DNA from: JBBQSU01 sp038234815
GTDB taxonomy: Bacteria; Planctomycetota; Phycisphaerae; Tepidisphaerales; Tepidisphaeraceae
Length of the DNA stretch: 7,065 nucleotides
Reading direction: 5' to 3'
Assembly: GCA_038234815.1 (NCBI GenBank)
Contig: JBBQSU010000171.1
Location: 1 to 7,065 of the forward strand
The notes under the pieces are model-generated. The model saw only the letters and a program-made list of their open reading frames with translations. It did no database searches and had not been told where the DNA came from. Within the stretch, counting starts at the first letter, position 1, and every line of letters starts with the position of its first letter. Positions 1 through 5,328 of this stretch are shown here, piece after piece. A program made the position numbers and the translations under genes.

Positions 1-852
1 TCCAGGCACCGCAACTTCAAAGGCATCGAAGAGGAGGGGCCGCAATTCTTTAAAGATCGGAACCGTTTTGACGTGCTGTCCGTCAAGATGCTCTTTCTTC
101 TTCATCCGAACGTGCATCGAGTTTTTTTCCCAGTTGACGTCGGACCAACAAAGGTCAAGCACTTCAGAAGGGCAGCGCAGGCCTGCATAGCGACACAGAC
201 CGACGATAAGGCGCCACTCCTTATCGGGGCAGGCCTCAAGCAGCTTTTGCGTGTCCGCTTCGTCGATGAAGCGCTGACGCTCTCGATTCGTCTGACTACC
301 CGCTTTCACATCTTCAAACGGATTCTTAGCGATCCAATCCCATTTCACAGCTTGCCGGAACATCTGTCTGGCGGTCTTAACTCGCTTGCTTATCGTCGCC
401 GAAGAAAGTTTTTCGTTTCGCTGGCTTCGCCTGAATTCGTCGGCATCATGCGCCGTGATCGACCGAATACATTTGTCCTTTCCAAAATGACCAACCAACA
501 CCCGCTTTGTTTGCTTATAGGTTGTTACCGTCGATGTCTTCACTTCGATATGCGAGAAGAACTCATCCAATAGCTTTTGCAGCGTAATCTGCCCCCGTGG
601 CCCCGCATCGATCAAGCCAACGCTGGCCATTTTCGCAGCAAGTTCCGCAGGTAATTCGCCAATCCATTTGGTGAGGTCATGGGAATGAGGCTGACCAAAC
701 CGCTGATTCGCCAGAATCGCTTCTACTCTCGATTTGACCCCTTCAGAATCCTTGAGATTTGCCTTTCCAAGACGTAGCGCCTTGCGCTTGCCGACTGAAT
801 TATAGAACTCAATTCGCTTTCGCCCGTTAGACTCTTTCACAAGACTAGCCAT
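1..852 (-). CDS. int: Tyrosine recombinase (integrase), C-terminal part cut by window edge
   Basis: The reading frame is open from the ATG at 852 to base 1 (284 codons, no stop). Site-specific tyrosine recombinases cut and rejoin att sites to insert or excise an element. Residues 88-165 fit the SAM-like core-binding domain (LQKLLDEFFSHIEVK, then TYKQTKRVLVGHFG). The catalytic domain follows, with box I GLRCPSEVLDLCW giving the first catalytic Arg (R226). The beta-hairpin MKKKEHLDGQ, with the catalytic Lys probably among K251-K253, leads into TVPIFKELRP. The HxxR, His/Trp and Tyr boxes lie beyond the edge. LRCPSE and the EH..TVPIF block match my recollection of planctomycete integrases. The start is supported by AAGGA 7 bases upstream (860-864) and by an 8-base overlap with the stop of the preceding gene, which suggests translational coupling. 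Confidence 0.93.
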   Translation of the reverse strand, partial: MASLVKESNGRKRIEFYNSVGKRKALRLGKANLKDSEGVKSRVEAILANQRFGQPHSHDLTKWIGELPAELAAKMASVGLIDAGPRGQITLQKLLDEFFSHIEVKTSTVTTYKQTKRVLVGHFGKDKCIRSITAHDADEFRRSQRNEKLSSATISKRVKTARQMFRQAVKWDWIAKNPFEDVKAGSQTNRERQRFIDEADTQKLLEACPDKEWRLIVGLCRYAGLRCPSEVLDLCWSDVNWEKNSMHVRMKKKEHLDGQHVKTVPIFKELRPLLFDAFEVAVPG

Positions 853-1042
853 CTTTTGATCCTTGCTCCAAACGTTGAAGCATTTCACTCACCGCATTTT
901 TGCTATACCGCACGTGCCGACCGATACGAATCGCTGGAAGTATGCGCTCATCAGTAAGCGTATACACTTTCCTTACCGACATCTGAAGCCACGCTGCCAC
1001 TTCAGCCCGCGTAAGAAGCACCTCACCAATCACAGTTGCCAT
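845..1042 (-). CDS. xis: Excisionase-type MerR-like HTH DNA-binding protein (65 aa)
   Basis: A 65-residue protein with the layout of the HTH_17/excisionase family: LLTRAEVAAWLQMSVRKVYT forms the helix-turn-helix (about residues 9-29), then LPAIRIGRHVRYSKNAV forms the wing with the typical G-R-x-x-R-Y/F core (residues 41-46), then a short helix. Such proteins bend att DNA and set the direction of recombination, or act as small regulators. The frame stays open upstream to 1339, but the ATG at 1042 is chosen because everything before it overlaps the neighbouring gene in another frame and the domain fills the 65 residues. A G-rich GGGGTG lies upstream as a weak ribosome-binding site. Its stop overlaps the integrase start by 8 bases. 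Confidence 0.85.
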   Translation of the reverse strand: MATVIGEVLLTRAEVAAWLQMSVRKVYTLTDERILPAIRIGRHVRYSKNAVSEMLQRLEQGSKDG

Positions 1043-1074
1043 TCTGCACCCCGCAAAAAAAGTCATCCGAACAG

Positions 1075-1410
1075 TTACGACACCCTGGGCGTTTTTCCTT
1101 TTGAACGCTCCTTTGATCTCAAATCCAGGTGATACTGAAGAGTGGACTTCTCCTCGATTGCCGCTACGAAAAGCCACGCCTCGTCGATCAACCCGAGGGC
1201 GACCAACTCCCTCAACAAGTGGGCCTCCCACCCGTCGGCTTCCGGCCCCGGCGCGGGAAACTCTCGAAGCACGTCCAGCAGCTTCTCCAAAGTCATGGCT
1301 ACCGATCTGCCGTTCTTTGCAGCAAGAGCCGTCAACCAATCCCGAGTCTCCGGGGAAGGACGGAACAATACCCCGGCTCGATCACGTTTTTTATTGTCTA
1401 CTTTCTTCAT
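1075..1410 (-). CDS. Small protein with a ribbon-helix-helix-like N-terminal half
   Basis: A 111-residue protein that I do not recognise as a named family. Residues 13-50 (GVLFRPSPETRDWLTALAA followed by KNGRSVAMTLEKLLDVLRE) have the pattern of a ribbon-helix-helix fold: a short strand, a helix starting at PET, an NGRS turn, and a second helix. That fold usually makes dimeric repressors or plasmid and phage copy-control proteins. The rest is an acidic, helical middle (about 60-88) and a basic tail (KSKERSKGK-like, 97-107). A GTG at 1437 would give a 120-residue form. The ATG at 1410 is preferred because GGGA lies just upstream and a promoter candidate overlaps the longer form. It sits 71 bases after rep and 32 bases before xis. 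A role as regulator of the element is inferred from context. Confidence 0.65.
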   Translation of the reverse strand: MKKVDNKKRDRAGVLFRPSPETRDWLTALAAKNGRSVAMTLEKLLDVLREFPAPGPEADGWEAHLLRELVALGLIDEAWLFVAAIEEKSTLQYHLDLRSKERSKGKTPRVS

Positions 1411-1418
1411 AGTTCCCA

Positions 1419-1447
1419 AGCCTACAGTGTGTATCACGGAGTGTCAA
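1419..1447 (-). promoter_or_regulatory. Candidate sigma-70 promoter for the xis-int end of the operon
   Basis: On the minus strand a perfect -35 box TTGACA (1442-1447) is followed after 17 bases by TAGGCT (1419-1424), which matches the -10 consensus only partly. It lies in the only sizeable intergenic gap of the element, between rep and the RHH-like gene. Transcription would begin near 1412, almost at the ATG at 1410, so the message would be nearly leaderless. Confidence 0.35.
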
Positions 1448-1481
1448 ATGGTAGTTCAAAAAATATTAATTTGTCATCCCC

Positions 1482-2537
1482 TTACGCAACCTCATCGCCG
1501 TCATACCTTTCCGTCGGCAACCCCGCCAACCCGCAATACTGATGCGTTTGCAAAGTCTTAGCCAACGCTTCATCTTCCGGTCGGATGCGCCCCTCGCAGT
1601 AATGGTCAAGCCGCTTCAAGACGTACTCATCCCCGAAAGCCTGACGAATCGGCCAAAGCGAACGAGCCGCCCGCATGATCCGGCCTTCCGACTGGCCCAT
1701 AACATGCTGCTCATCTTCCTCATGCTGCTTACGTCGTTCCTCTTCCCCGAGCGTGCGAATCTTCTCGACATCGCCCACGAAGTCTTTCCACCAGGGCAAC
1801 ATCGGGCAGCGTTCCGACCGCGGATCCTGCGCATGATCCACGAAATCGACCATCCCCCGGATTTGGGCCAAAGCGATATTCGGCCAATCCACTAACTCAC
1901 GTCGGGCAAAATTCCGAATCGCAGAGTTGGCCCATTCATCGACAAATTCAGCTTCAAAGCGATTGAATCCCCGCATGTTGTAGACCCGCAATCTCCGAAG
2001 CTTTGCACTCTTGCGACGCCCGAGATACGCCGTTTGGCCGTCGGAGTTTTCGTTCCAGTCTCGATCCAGAATCCCAAGGCATCGGGAATTCAGATTGTCG
2101 GCAACAATAGCCTCATCGACCATCTTCGGAGTGAACGAGACGTGATCGAACGTCAGATCGACCCGCTTGCCGTTCCAGCGCAAATCCTTCATCGAATCGA
2201 GCGTAGCAATGAAAGCCAGGAGGACATCGGAACCGAACCGAGTGCAGGCTTCGCCCTTCAATTCGATCATAGTGTACATCTCCAACGCAGCCTTCGGCAC
2301 GAGCAACGTTACCGGCCCCGGCCCTTGTACGATCCTCTCCCATCGACTCGCCGGCCCCTTCTCTTCCCAAGCAGGCTCATCGAATCCGGCCTTTTCCAAC
2401 AATGCCCTCTCAACCAAGATCTGGACTTCGGATACGTCCGCAAAGACAGTGAGTTTGAGATAGTCCAGATGAAAGACCACCCGTTCCCCGGTATCTCCTG
2501 TTCCCCCTTTTGGTGTGAGACACCCCCTATTAGACAC
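1482..2537 (-). CDS. rep: Replication initiation factor, Rep_trans family (body; N-terminus out of frame)
   Basis: A 351-residue frame with the core of the Rep_trans replication initiator/relaxase-like family (RepC of pT181, MobT/Orf20, RstA-like), which nick a double-strand origin and start rolling-circle replication. The visible core is: HLDYLKLTVF (23-32), the first strand; GKRVDLTFDHVSFTP (123-137), the R-x-D...D motif; and LRVYNMRGFNRFEAEF (183-198), matching the R-x-Y...R-x-E-x-E block. A charged helical stretch (264-280) and a C-terminal domain follow. The first in-frame start is a GTG at 2537, inside a 14-bp tandem repeat and with no properly spaced ribosome-binding site. A stop lies directly upstream. 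Removing one repeat unit joins this frame to the ATG at 2725 with a good ribosome-binding site and gives a 409-residue protein. A GTG at 2480 (residue 20, GGGGA upstream) could start a short form keeping the whole domain. Confidence 0.8.
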   Translation of the reverse strand: MSNRGCLTPKGGTGDTGERVVFHLDYLKLTVFADVSEVQILVERALLEKAGFDEPAWEEKGPASRWERIVQGPGPVTLLVPKAALEMYTMIELKGEACTRFGSDVLLAFIATLDSMKDLRWNGKRVDLTFDHVSFTPKMVDEAIVADNLNSRCLGILDRDWNENSDGQTAYLGRRKSAKLRRLRVYNMRGFNRFEAEFVDEWANSAIRNFARRELVDWPNIALAQIRGMVDFVDHAQDPRSERCPMLPWWKDFVGDVEKIRTLGEEERRKQHEEDEQHVMGQSEGRIMRAARSLWPIRQAFGDEYVLKRLDHYCEGRIRPEDEALAKTLQTHQYCGLAGLPTERYDGDEVA

Positions 2538-2546
2538 CCCCTATTA
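2519..2546. repeat. Perfect 14-bp tandem duplication at the rep start
   Basis: The unit GACACCCCCTATTA occurs twice without a gap (2519-2532 and 2533-2546). Because 14 is not a multiple of three, gain or loss of a unit switches the frame connecting the rep start at 2725 to the rep body. Both copies encode the same peptide in different frames (TNRGCL and SNRGCL), which shows a recent duplication. Confidence 0.95.
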
Positions 2547-2560
2547 GTCAAGGGGGGTGT
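2534..2560. repeat. Inverted repeat over the rep duplication
   Basis: ACACCCCC (2534-2541) pairs with GGGGGTGT (2553-2560) across an 11-base loop. A second small hairpin, GGTGT-GAG-ACACC (2512-2524), uses the other repeat copy. Possible roles are a Rep-binding or origin-like structure, or a translational control hairpin. It has no T tract on either strand that would make it a terminator. Confidence 0.5.
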
Positions 2561-2721
2561 TGTCGCCAAACCCGCCTCAATCCCACCCTCGACCTGGCAA
2601 GGGCGGGCCGGGTTCGTGCTGGCTTCGCCAGGTGCCCGAACCCGACCCGACGCCCCCTCATCCCTCACCGCAACCCCATCAGTCCCCGCAGCATCTTCGC
2701 CCAACATCGTTTCCCCCTGAT

Positions 2722-3090
2722 TCATACTTCCATCCCCTTTCTTATTAATCGCATCGCAGAAGCGTTCCTGTAAGCCCTGCGATGAATCCTGATCTCCCCG
2801 CTACGCTGCCTCGCTTGTCGGTCGCGTCCGCTCGCCGCTCTGGTCGCTCGGATCAGAAACGCCAGGGGCCCACTGCCCGCTGTCGGCCCCCCCACTCCGA
2901 CGGTGCAGGGTATCGCCGCCTTCGGCGGCGGAATTGAAAGGACTTTCCGCCATCGGGCAGTCCCTGGCATTTCTGCTCTCCACTCCCGGCGCGTCGTGCT
3001 CCTACGCCCGCCAATCGCGTCCGCTACGCTCTGGCTTTGAACTTCAAGGAAGAAAGCCATCCATGAACGACCCCGATAATTGCCCTTCAT
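2722..3090 (-). CDS. Small basic protein of unknown function, coupled to rep
   Basis: A 122-residue frame that I do not recognise. Its start at 3090 has an excellent ribosome-binding site (AAGGGGG, 3097-3103, 6 bases away) placed inside the preceding tail frame, and overlaps that frame's stop as ATGA. Its own stop overlaps the rep start at 2725, again as ATGA. The protein is strongly basic: RRSTTRREWRAE near residues 29-40 and an Arg-rich C-terminal third (81-117, including RDRQARQRSGEIRIHRRAYR). The middle is a Pro/Gly-rich stretch (54-76). There is no signal peptide or clear membrane segment. Overlaps at both ends suggest it is translated, possibly as a nucleic-acid-binding accessory to Rep, but its sequence looks low in complexity and the DNA could instead hold a structured non-coding region. 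Confidence 0.45.
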   Translation of the reverse strand: MKGNYRGRSWMAFFLEVQSQSVADAIGGRRSTTRREWRAEMPGTARWRKVLSIPPPKAAIPCTVGVGGPTAGSGPLAFLIRATRAASGRDRQARQRSGEIRIHRRAYRNASAMRLIRKGMEV

Positions 3091-3302
3091 CGCTTGCCCC
3101 CTTCAATGATCGAGAGGATGCCGAGACGCACCGAAACGGGCAAAGTTGACCAGGCATCAATAATGCGTTGCAGCTCGCTGGCGAACTGATCCCCTGAATT
3201 CGCGTCGATAGCGAATCGTGCTGCGCTTTTTGCTGCGCTTTTTTGGCGTACATGCCGATTTTCTGGGAATTCCGACGCGGGTTCGAATCCCGCTGGGGTC
3301 AT
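3087..3302 (-). CDS. Detached integrase C-terminal tail spanning the attachment site
   Basis: A 71-codon frame whose first codons (MTPAGFEPAS) are the antisense of the tRNA 3' end. The remainder lies inside the element: EFPENRHVRQ, KSAAKSAARF, then a folded-looking end LQRIIDAWSTLPVSVRLGIL followed by SIIEGGKR. I recall the same type of ending (a W-[PS]-x-LP...R..IL motif after a tRNA-antisense GFEPAS-like peptide) at the C-termini of planctomycete integrases; this was not searched. The integrase gene at the left end runs toward the left att site, so joining the ends in the circle would place this tail directly after it. In the integrated state the upstream part of the frame (to 3512) is chromosomal DNA and probably meaningless. 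The stop overlaps the next gene's start as ATGA and the tail holds that gene's ribosome-binding site. Confidence 0.55.
   Translation of the reverse strand: MTPAGFEPASEFPENRHVRQKSAAKSAARFAIDANSGDQFASELQRIIDAWSTLPVSVRLGILSIIEGGKR
3220..3243. repeat. 12-bp tandem repeat in the integrase tail
   Basis: GCTGCGCTTTTT occurs twice in tandem (3220-3231, 3232-3243). On the minus strand it encodes KSAA twice, in frame, so unlike the 14-bp repeat in rep it lengthens the protein without breaking it. Confidence 0.85.
3277..3301 (+). tRNA. Orphan tRNA 3' end: right attachment site (att)
   Basis: GCGGG-TTCGAAT-CCCGC (3277-3293) is a perfect T arm, with a 5-bp stem and the canonical TTCGAAT loop. It is followed by a 7-base acceptor strand TGGGGTC and discriminator A (3294-3301), exactly the length of a tRNA 3' end. 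No D arm, anticodon arm or 5' acceptor strand precedes it, so it is a fragment, not a working gene. Its 5' partner would begin GACCCCA. Such remnants mark the distal end of an element inserted in a tRNA gene; the intact tRNA should lie left of the window. No CCA is encoded (TCC follows). The isotype cannot be read from this part. Confidence 0.75.
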
Positions 3303-3333
3303 CCCCGTATCTTGCACGGAATCGCAAGACATG

Positions 3334-3360
3334 GAATCGCTCGGTAATACCGGGCGATTC
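3334..3360 (+). terminator. Hairpin downstream of the tRNA remnant, probable old tRNA terminator
   Basis: GAATCGCTCGGT (3334-3345) pairs with ACCGGGCGATTC (3349-3360): 12 pairs with one G-T wobble and a 3-base loop, followed by TCGTTTT. It starts 32 bases after the tRNA 3' end on the same strand, which fits the original terminator of the split tRNA. The T run is short and interrupted, so efficiency is uncertain. Confidence 0.6.
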
Positions 3361-3684
3361 TCGTTTTCCGGGTGTGTCAATTGCCAAGCCCTGCGCTGCC
3401 TGTCCGTCCCGCGCGCGGCCGCTTTTTGGGGCGCCTTTTCCGAAAACCCCGCCCGGCCAAAGCACGTCGCTTGCGGCCTTGACGCCTTTTCGCCTGCGAG
3501 TAGAATCCTCAATCCCAGTCACTGGGCCGTCCGTGTCCTGCCTCTCAACCATGACCCGGCGGGAACGAGCGTCAGTCACGATTGGCCTTTGCCGCGTGCG
3601 GCTCACTGTTTTGAGATCGATCGCCCGTTGACCGCCGGCCTTATTTCGCCGGGTTGCCGGGTGCCGATTAGAAAGTCGTCTGTC
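3361..3684 (+). promoter_or_regulatory. Intergenic region with the rpsD promoter and leader
   Basis: No gene is seen here. The clearest signal is TTGACG (3479-3484), 16 bases, TAGAAT (3501-3506): a near-consensus sigma-70 promoter pointing at rpsD. Transcription from about 3513 would give a leader of roughly 170 bases, long enough for translational feedback by S4, which is known in other bacteria. The only hairpin I see in it is weak (CCGGC 3635-3639 with GCCGG 3648-3652). Confidence 0.6.
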
Positions 3685-4281
3685 ATGGCCCGTTACATCG
3701 GACCCAAGGTCAAATTGTCTCGTCGGGTCGGCGTCCCCATCGCCGACATTCCCAAACACACCGGAAAAGAACTGGAACTGCCCGGGATGCACGGTTTCCG
3801 CGGGCGCCGGTCTACTGAATACGGCGTGCGTCTCACCGAGAAGCAGAAGCTGCGTTATCACTATGGAATGCTGGAGCGCCAGTTTCGCAAGTTCCTGGCC
3901 ATTGCCAAGAAGAGCAAGGGCAACACCGGCAACACCATGATGGCGCTGCTTGAAAAGCGGCTGGATAATGTCGCGCGGCGTCTGGGCGTGGGCCGGACCA
4001 TCTGGGCCACCCGCCAGATCGTCGGACACGGCCATGTTGTTCTGAACGGCCAGAAGACCGACATCAGCTCGGTGATCGTCAAGCCCGGCGACGTCATCAC
4101 TTTCAAGGAAGGCATTCACAAGGTACTGCGGGAAAACATGGAGCAAGGTGCCGGCCACCAAGTCCCCGGCTGGCTGGAATGGAATCCGGCGCAGCTGACT
4201 GCCAAGGTCCTCCGTGATCCGGTGCCCGAAGACGTTCCCTTTGAAGTGAATATGAATCTGATTATCGAATTCTATCGATAA
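3685..4281 (+). CDS. rpsD: 30S ribosomal protein S4
   Basis: A 198-residue protein of normal S4 length. S4 binds 16S rRNA first at the 5' domain, nucleates 30S assembly and helps form the mRNA entry pore. MARYIGPKVKLSRRVGVPI is the typical N-terminus. The S4 RNA-binding domain spans about residues 91-150 (KRLDNVARRLGVGRT, ARQIVGHGHVVLNG-like, VKPGDVITF). The C-terminus NLIIEFYR is characteristic. It lacks the zinc-binding Cys cluster, so it is the C-minus form. The frame is open upstream to 3331, but the start is fixed by the conserved MARY N-terminus. Here rpsD stands alone, with its own promoter and a strong terminator, away from the alpha operon. Only a weak GAAAG precedes the start. Confidence 0.97.
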   Translation: MARYIGPKVKLSRRVGVPIADIPKHTGKELELPGMHGFRGRRSTEYGVRLTEKQKLRYHYGMLERQFRKFLAIAKKSKGNTGNTMMALLEKRLDNVARRLGVGRTIWATRQIVGHGHVVLNGQKTDISSVIVKPGDVITFKEGIHKVLRENMEQGAGHQVPGWLEWNPAQLTAKVLRDPVPEDVPFEVNMNLIIEFYR

Positions 4282-4307
4282 ATGTCGGTCTGCCCCGATA
4301 CACTCTA

Positions 4308-4340
4308 AAGCCCGTGGAGTTTTGCTCCGCGGGCTTTTTT
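4308..4340 (+). terminator. Intrinsic terminator of rpsD
   Basis: AAGCCCGTGGAG (4308-4319) pairs with CTCCGCGGGCTT (4325-4336) with one G-T wobble, a TTTTG loop, and ends in TTTTTT (4335-4340). It is a textbook rho-independent terminator, 27 bases after the rpsD stop. Confidence 0.93.
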
Positions 4341-4342
4341 CT

Positions 4343-4894
4343 ATGGACGCTTCTCGAAACAACCCGTTGCCGAAACTCGTGCTCAACCAGGAGCATTTCA
4401 CGACGATCGTGCAAAACGGCATTCTTAAGGCCAACATATCGATTGATCTGATGACCGCCGACTTCAAAGCCATGCTGGTGCCCGACGGTCGCTCGCGCCG
4501 CGCGCCCAGCATCGTCCAATGCCTGCGCAAACTCGCAGAGAAGGGCGTGGAGATTCGTCTGTTGCATGCCGGCACGCCCAGCGCGGCAGCGCTGGTTGAA
4601 CTGAAACGGGCCTTGCCATCAAACCTGATCATCCGCCGATGCCCGCGATTGCACGCCAAGGCCGTGCTGATCGACGCGCAAATGATGTACCTCGGCAGCG
4701 CCAATCTCACCGGTGCCGGGCTGGGCGCCAAGGCCGACGGCCGGCGAAACTTCGAGATGGGGATATGGACCAGTTCGCCGGAATTGATCGAAGGCGTCCT
4801 GGAGCAGTTCAACCAGCTCTGGGAAGGCCGGGCCTGCGCCTCCTGCCGCCGAAAAGAAGTTTGCCCTGTTCCGCTCGAAGAGCCGGCGCTGTAA
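4343..4894 (+). CDS. Phospholipase-D-like (single HKD motif) protein
   Basis: A 183-residue protein with one PLDc_2-type domain. The catalytic HxKxxxxD motif is H104-A-K106-A-V-L-I-D111, followed by the expected GSANLTGAG (118-126) and RNFEMGI (135-141). Earlier strands ANISIDLMTADF (30-41) and GVEIRLLHAG (68-77) fit the fold. With one HKD motif it should act as a dimer, like bacterial nucleases of this superfamily; the substrate (nucleic acid or lipid phosphodiester) cannot be told. The C-terminus adds CASCRRKEVCP (165-175), a compact Cys cluster that could bind metal. The ATG at 4343 sits 2 bases after the rpsD terminator T run and has no ribosome-binding site, so expression is by readthrough or from an unseen promoter. 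The DUF971 gene follows after 14 bases. Confidence 0.85.
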   Translation: MDASRNNPLPKLVLNQEHFTTIVQNGILKANISIDLMTADFKAMLVPDGRSRRAPSIVQCLRKLAEKGVEIRLLHAGTPSAAALVELKRALPSNLIIRRCPRLHAKAVLIDAQMMYLGSANLTGAGLGAKADGRRNFEMGIWTSSPELIEGVLEQFNQLWEGRACASCRRKEVCPVPLEEPAL

Positions 4895-4908
4895 CCTGCC
4901 TTGCTGCC

Positions 4909-5271
4909 ATGAATCCAACCCCGCTCAAGCTCAATCTGAAGAAAGACGTTCAGCTCGATATCCAGTGGAGCGACGGCCTGCATAGCGTCTATCCGGTGTC
5001 GATGCTGCGCTCGATGTGCCCGTGCGCGATGTGCAAACTGGTGCGCGACGGCACCGATCCGCACGACATCAGCCCCAAGCCGCGGGGTAAGCCGCTGCTG
5101 ACGATCCTGCCCGGAAATTACTCGGATAAAATCACCGTCACGGCCGCGGAAATGGTTGGCAACTATGCCATCAAGTTGGTTTTTTCCGACCAGCACGACT
5201 CGGGGATTTTTTCGTTCGAGTATTTGCGGTCCATCAGCACGCCCAAGCCGACATCGACCGACGCTGGATAA
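4909..5271 (+). CDS. DUF971 / GBBH-like N-terminal domain protein
   Basis: A 120-residue protein that is essentially one DUF971 domain (the gamma-butyrobetaine-hydroxylase-like N-terminal domain). Diagnostic parts are IQWSDGLHSVYPV (18-30), LRSMCPCAMCKL (33-44) with the CxC..C cluster of C37, C39 and C42, and VGNYAIKLVFSDQHDSGIFS with FEYLR following (83-107). In larger proteins this small domain binds zinc or sits beside a dioxygenase; free-standing bacterial members often neighbour Fe-S or Mrp-like ATPase genes and their role is not settled. The ATG at 4909 fits the family start. No ribosome-binding site is apparent. It lies 14 bases after the PLD-like gene and 57 bases before the ABC ATPase, so the three may be co-transcribed. 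Confidence 0.9.
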   Translation: MNPTPLKLNLKKDVQLDIQWSDGLHSVYPVSMLRSMCPCAMCKLVRDGTDPHDISPKPRGKPLLTILPGNYSDKITVTAAEMVGNYAIKLVFSDQHDSGIFSFEYLRSISTPKPTSTDAG

Positions 5272-5328
5272 CGCCGATCCGAGAAGTCGCGCGTCGGCCC
5301 TGCGACAGTTTCGTGGCCAGCCCTTACA

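Larger units (their letters stand above)
2519..2725 (-). pseudogene. rep: Displaced N-terminal segment of rep
   Basis: An ATG at 2725 carries AAAGGGG 8 bases upstream (2734-2740) and overlaps the stop of the preceding gene as ATGA, so it looks like a true translation start. The frame encodes a Gly/Ala/Glu-rich, probably disordered leader of about 65 residues (MNQGETMLGEDAAGTDG, ending PPLTNRGCL) and then enters the 14-bp tandem repeat. Past the repeat it runs in the wrong frame through the rep body, with its stop at 2309. With one repeat unit the same start reads through into KGGTGDTGERVVFHLDYL of Rep. So this is most likely the original N-terminus of Rep, either broken by the duplication or joined by frameshifting. 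Confidence 0.6.
1..3301 (-). mobile_element. Integrated Rep-encoding element, left end outside the window
   Basis: The block holds an integrase, an excisionase-type protein, a small DNA-binding-like protein and a Rep_trans replication initiator, all on the minus strand and tightly packed. It ends on the right at a tRNA 3'-end remnant (3277-3301), beyond which chromosomal housekeeping genes on the plus strand begin. This layout is that of an integrative element that replicates or mobilises as a circle through its Rep protein and inserts into a tRNA gene. No transfer, capsid or cargo genes are visible, so it may be a minimal or satellite-like element. The left attachment site and the intact tRNA should lie just left of base 1 and are not seen. 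Confidence 0.75.

Noticed and set aside
73..573. Plus-strand 166-codon frame
   Set aside because: It lies antisense to the integrase catalytic domain and has no recognisable domain.
1043..1339. N-terminal extension of the excisionase frame
   Set aside because: It overlaps the RHH-like gene in another frame, is Arg/Gly-rich, and the excisionase domain is complete from the ATG at 1042.
2034..2720. Plus-strand 228-codon frame
   Set aside because: It is antisense to rep and reads as low-complexity Pro/Ser-rich sequence; a shadow frame.
3277..3301. tmRNA (ssrA) 3' end as the attachment site
   Set aside because: GACGCGGGTTCGAATCCCGC resembles the tmRNA T arm, but the acceptor strand TGGGGTC would need a 5' GACCCCA, unlike the usual GGGG start of tmRNA. 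An ordinary tRNA is more likely, though not proven.
3331..3684. Upstream extension of the rpsD frame
   Set aside because: It covers the hairpin after the tRNA remnant and the rpsD promoter, and S4 proteins start at MARY.
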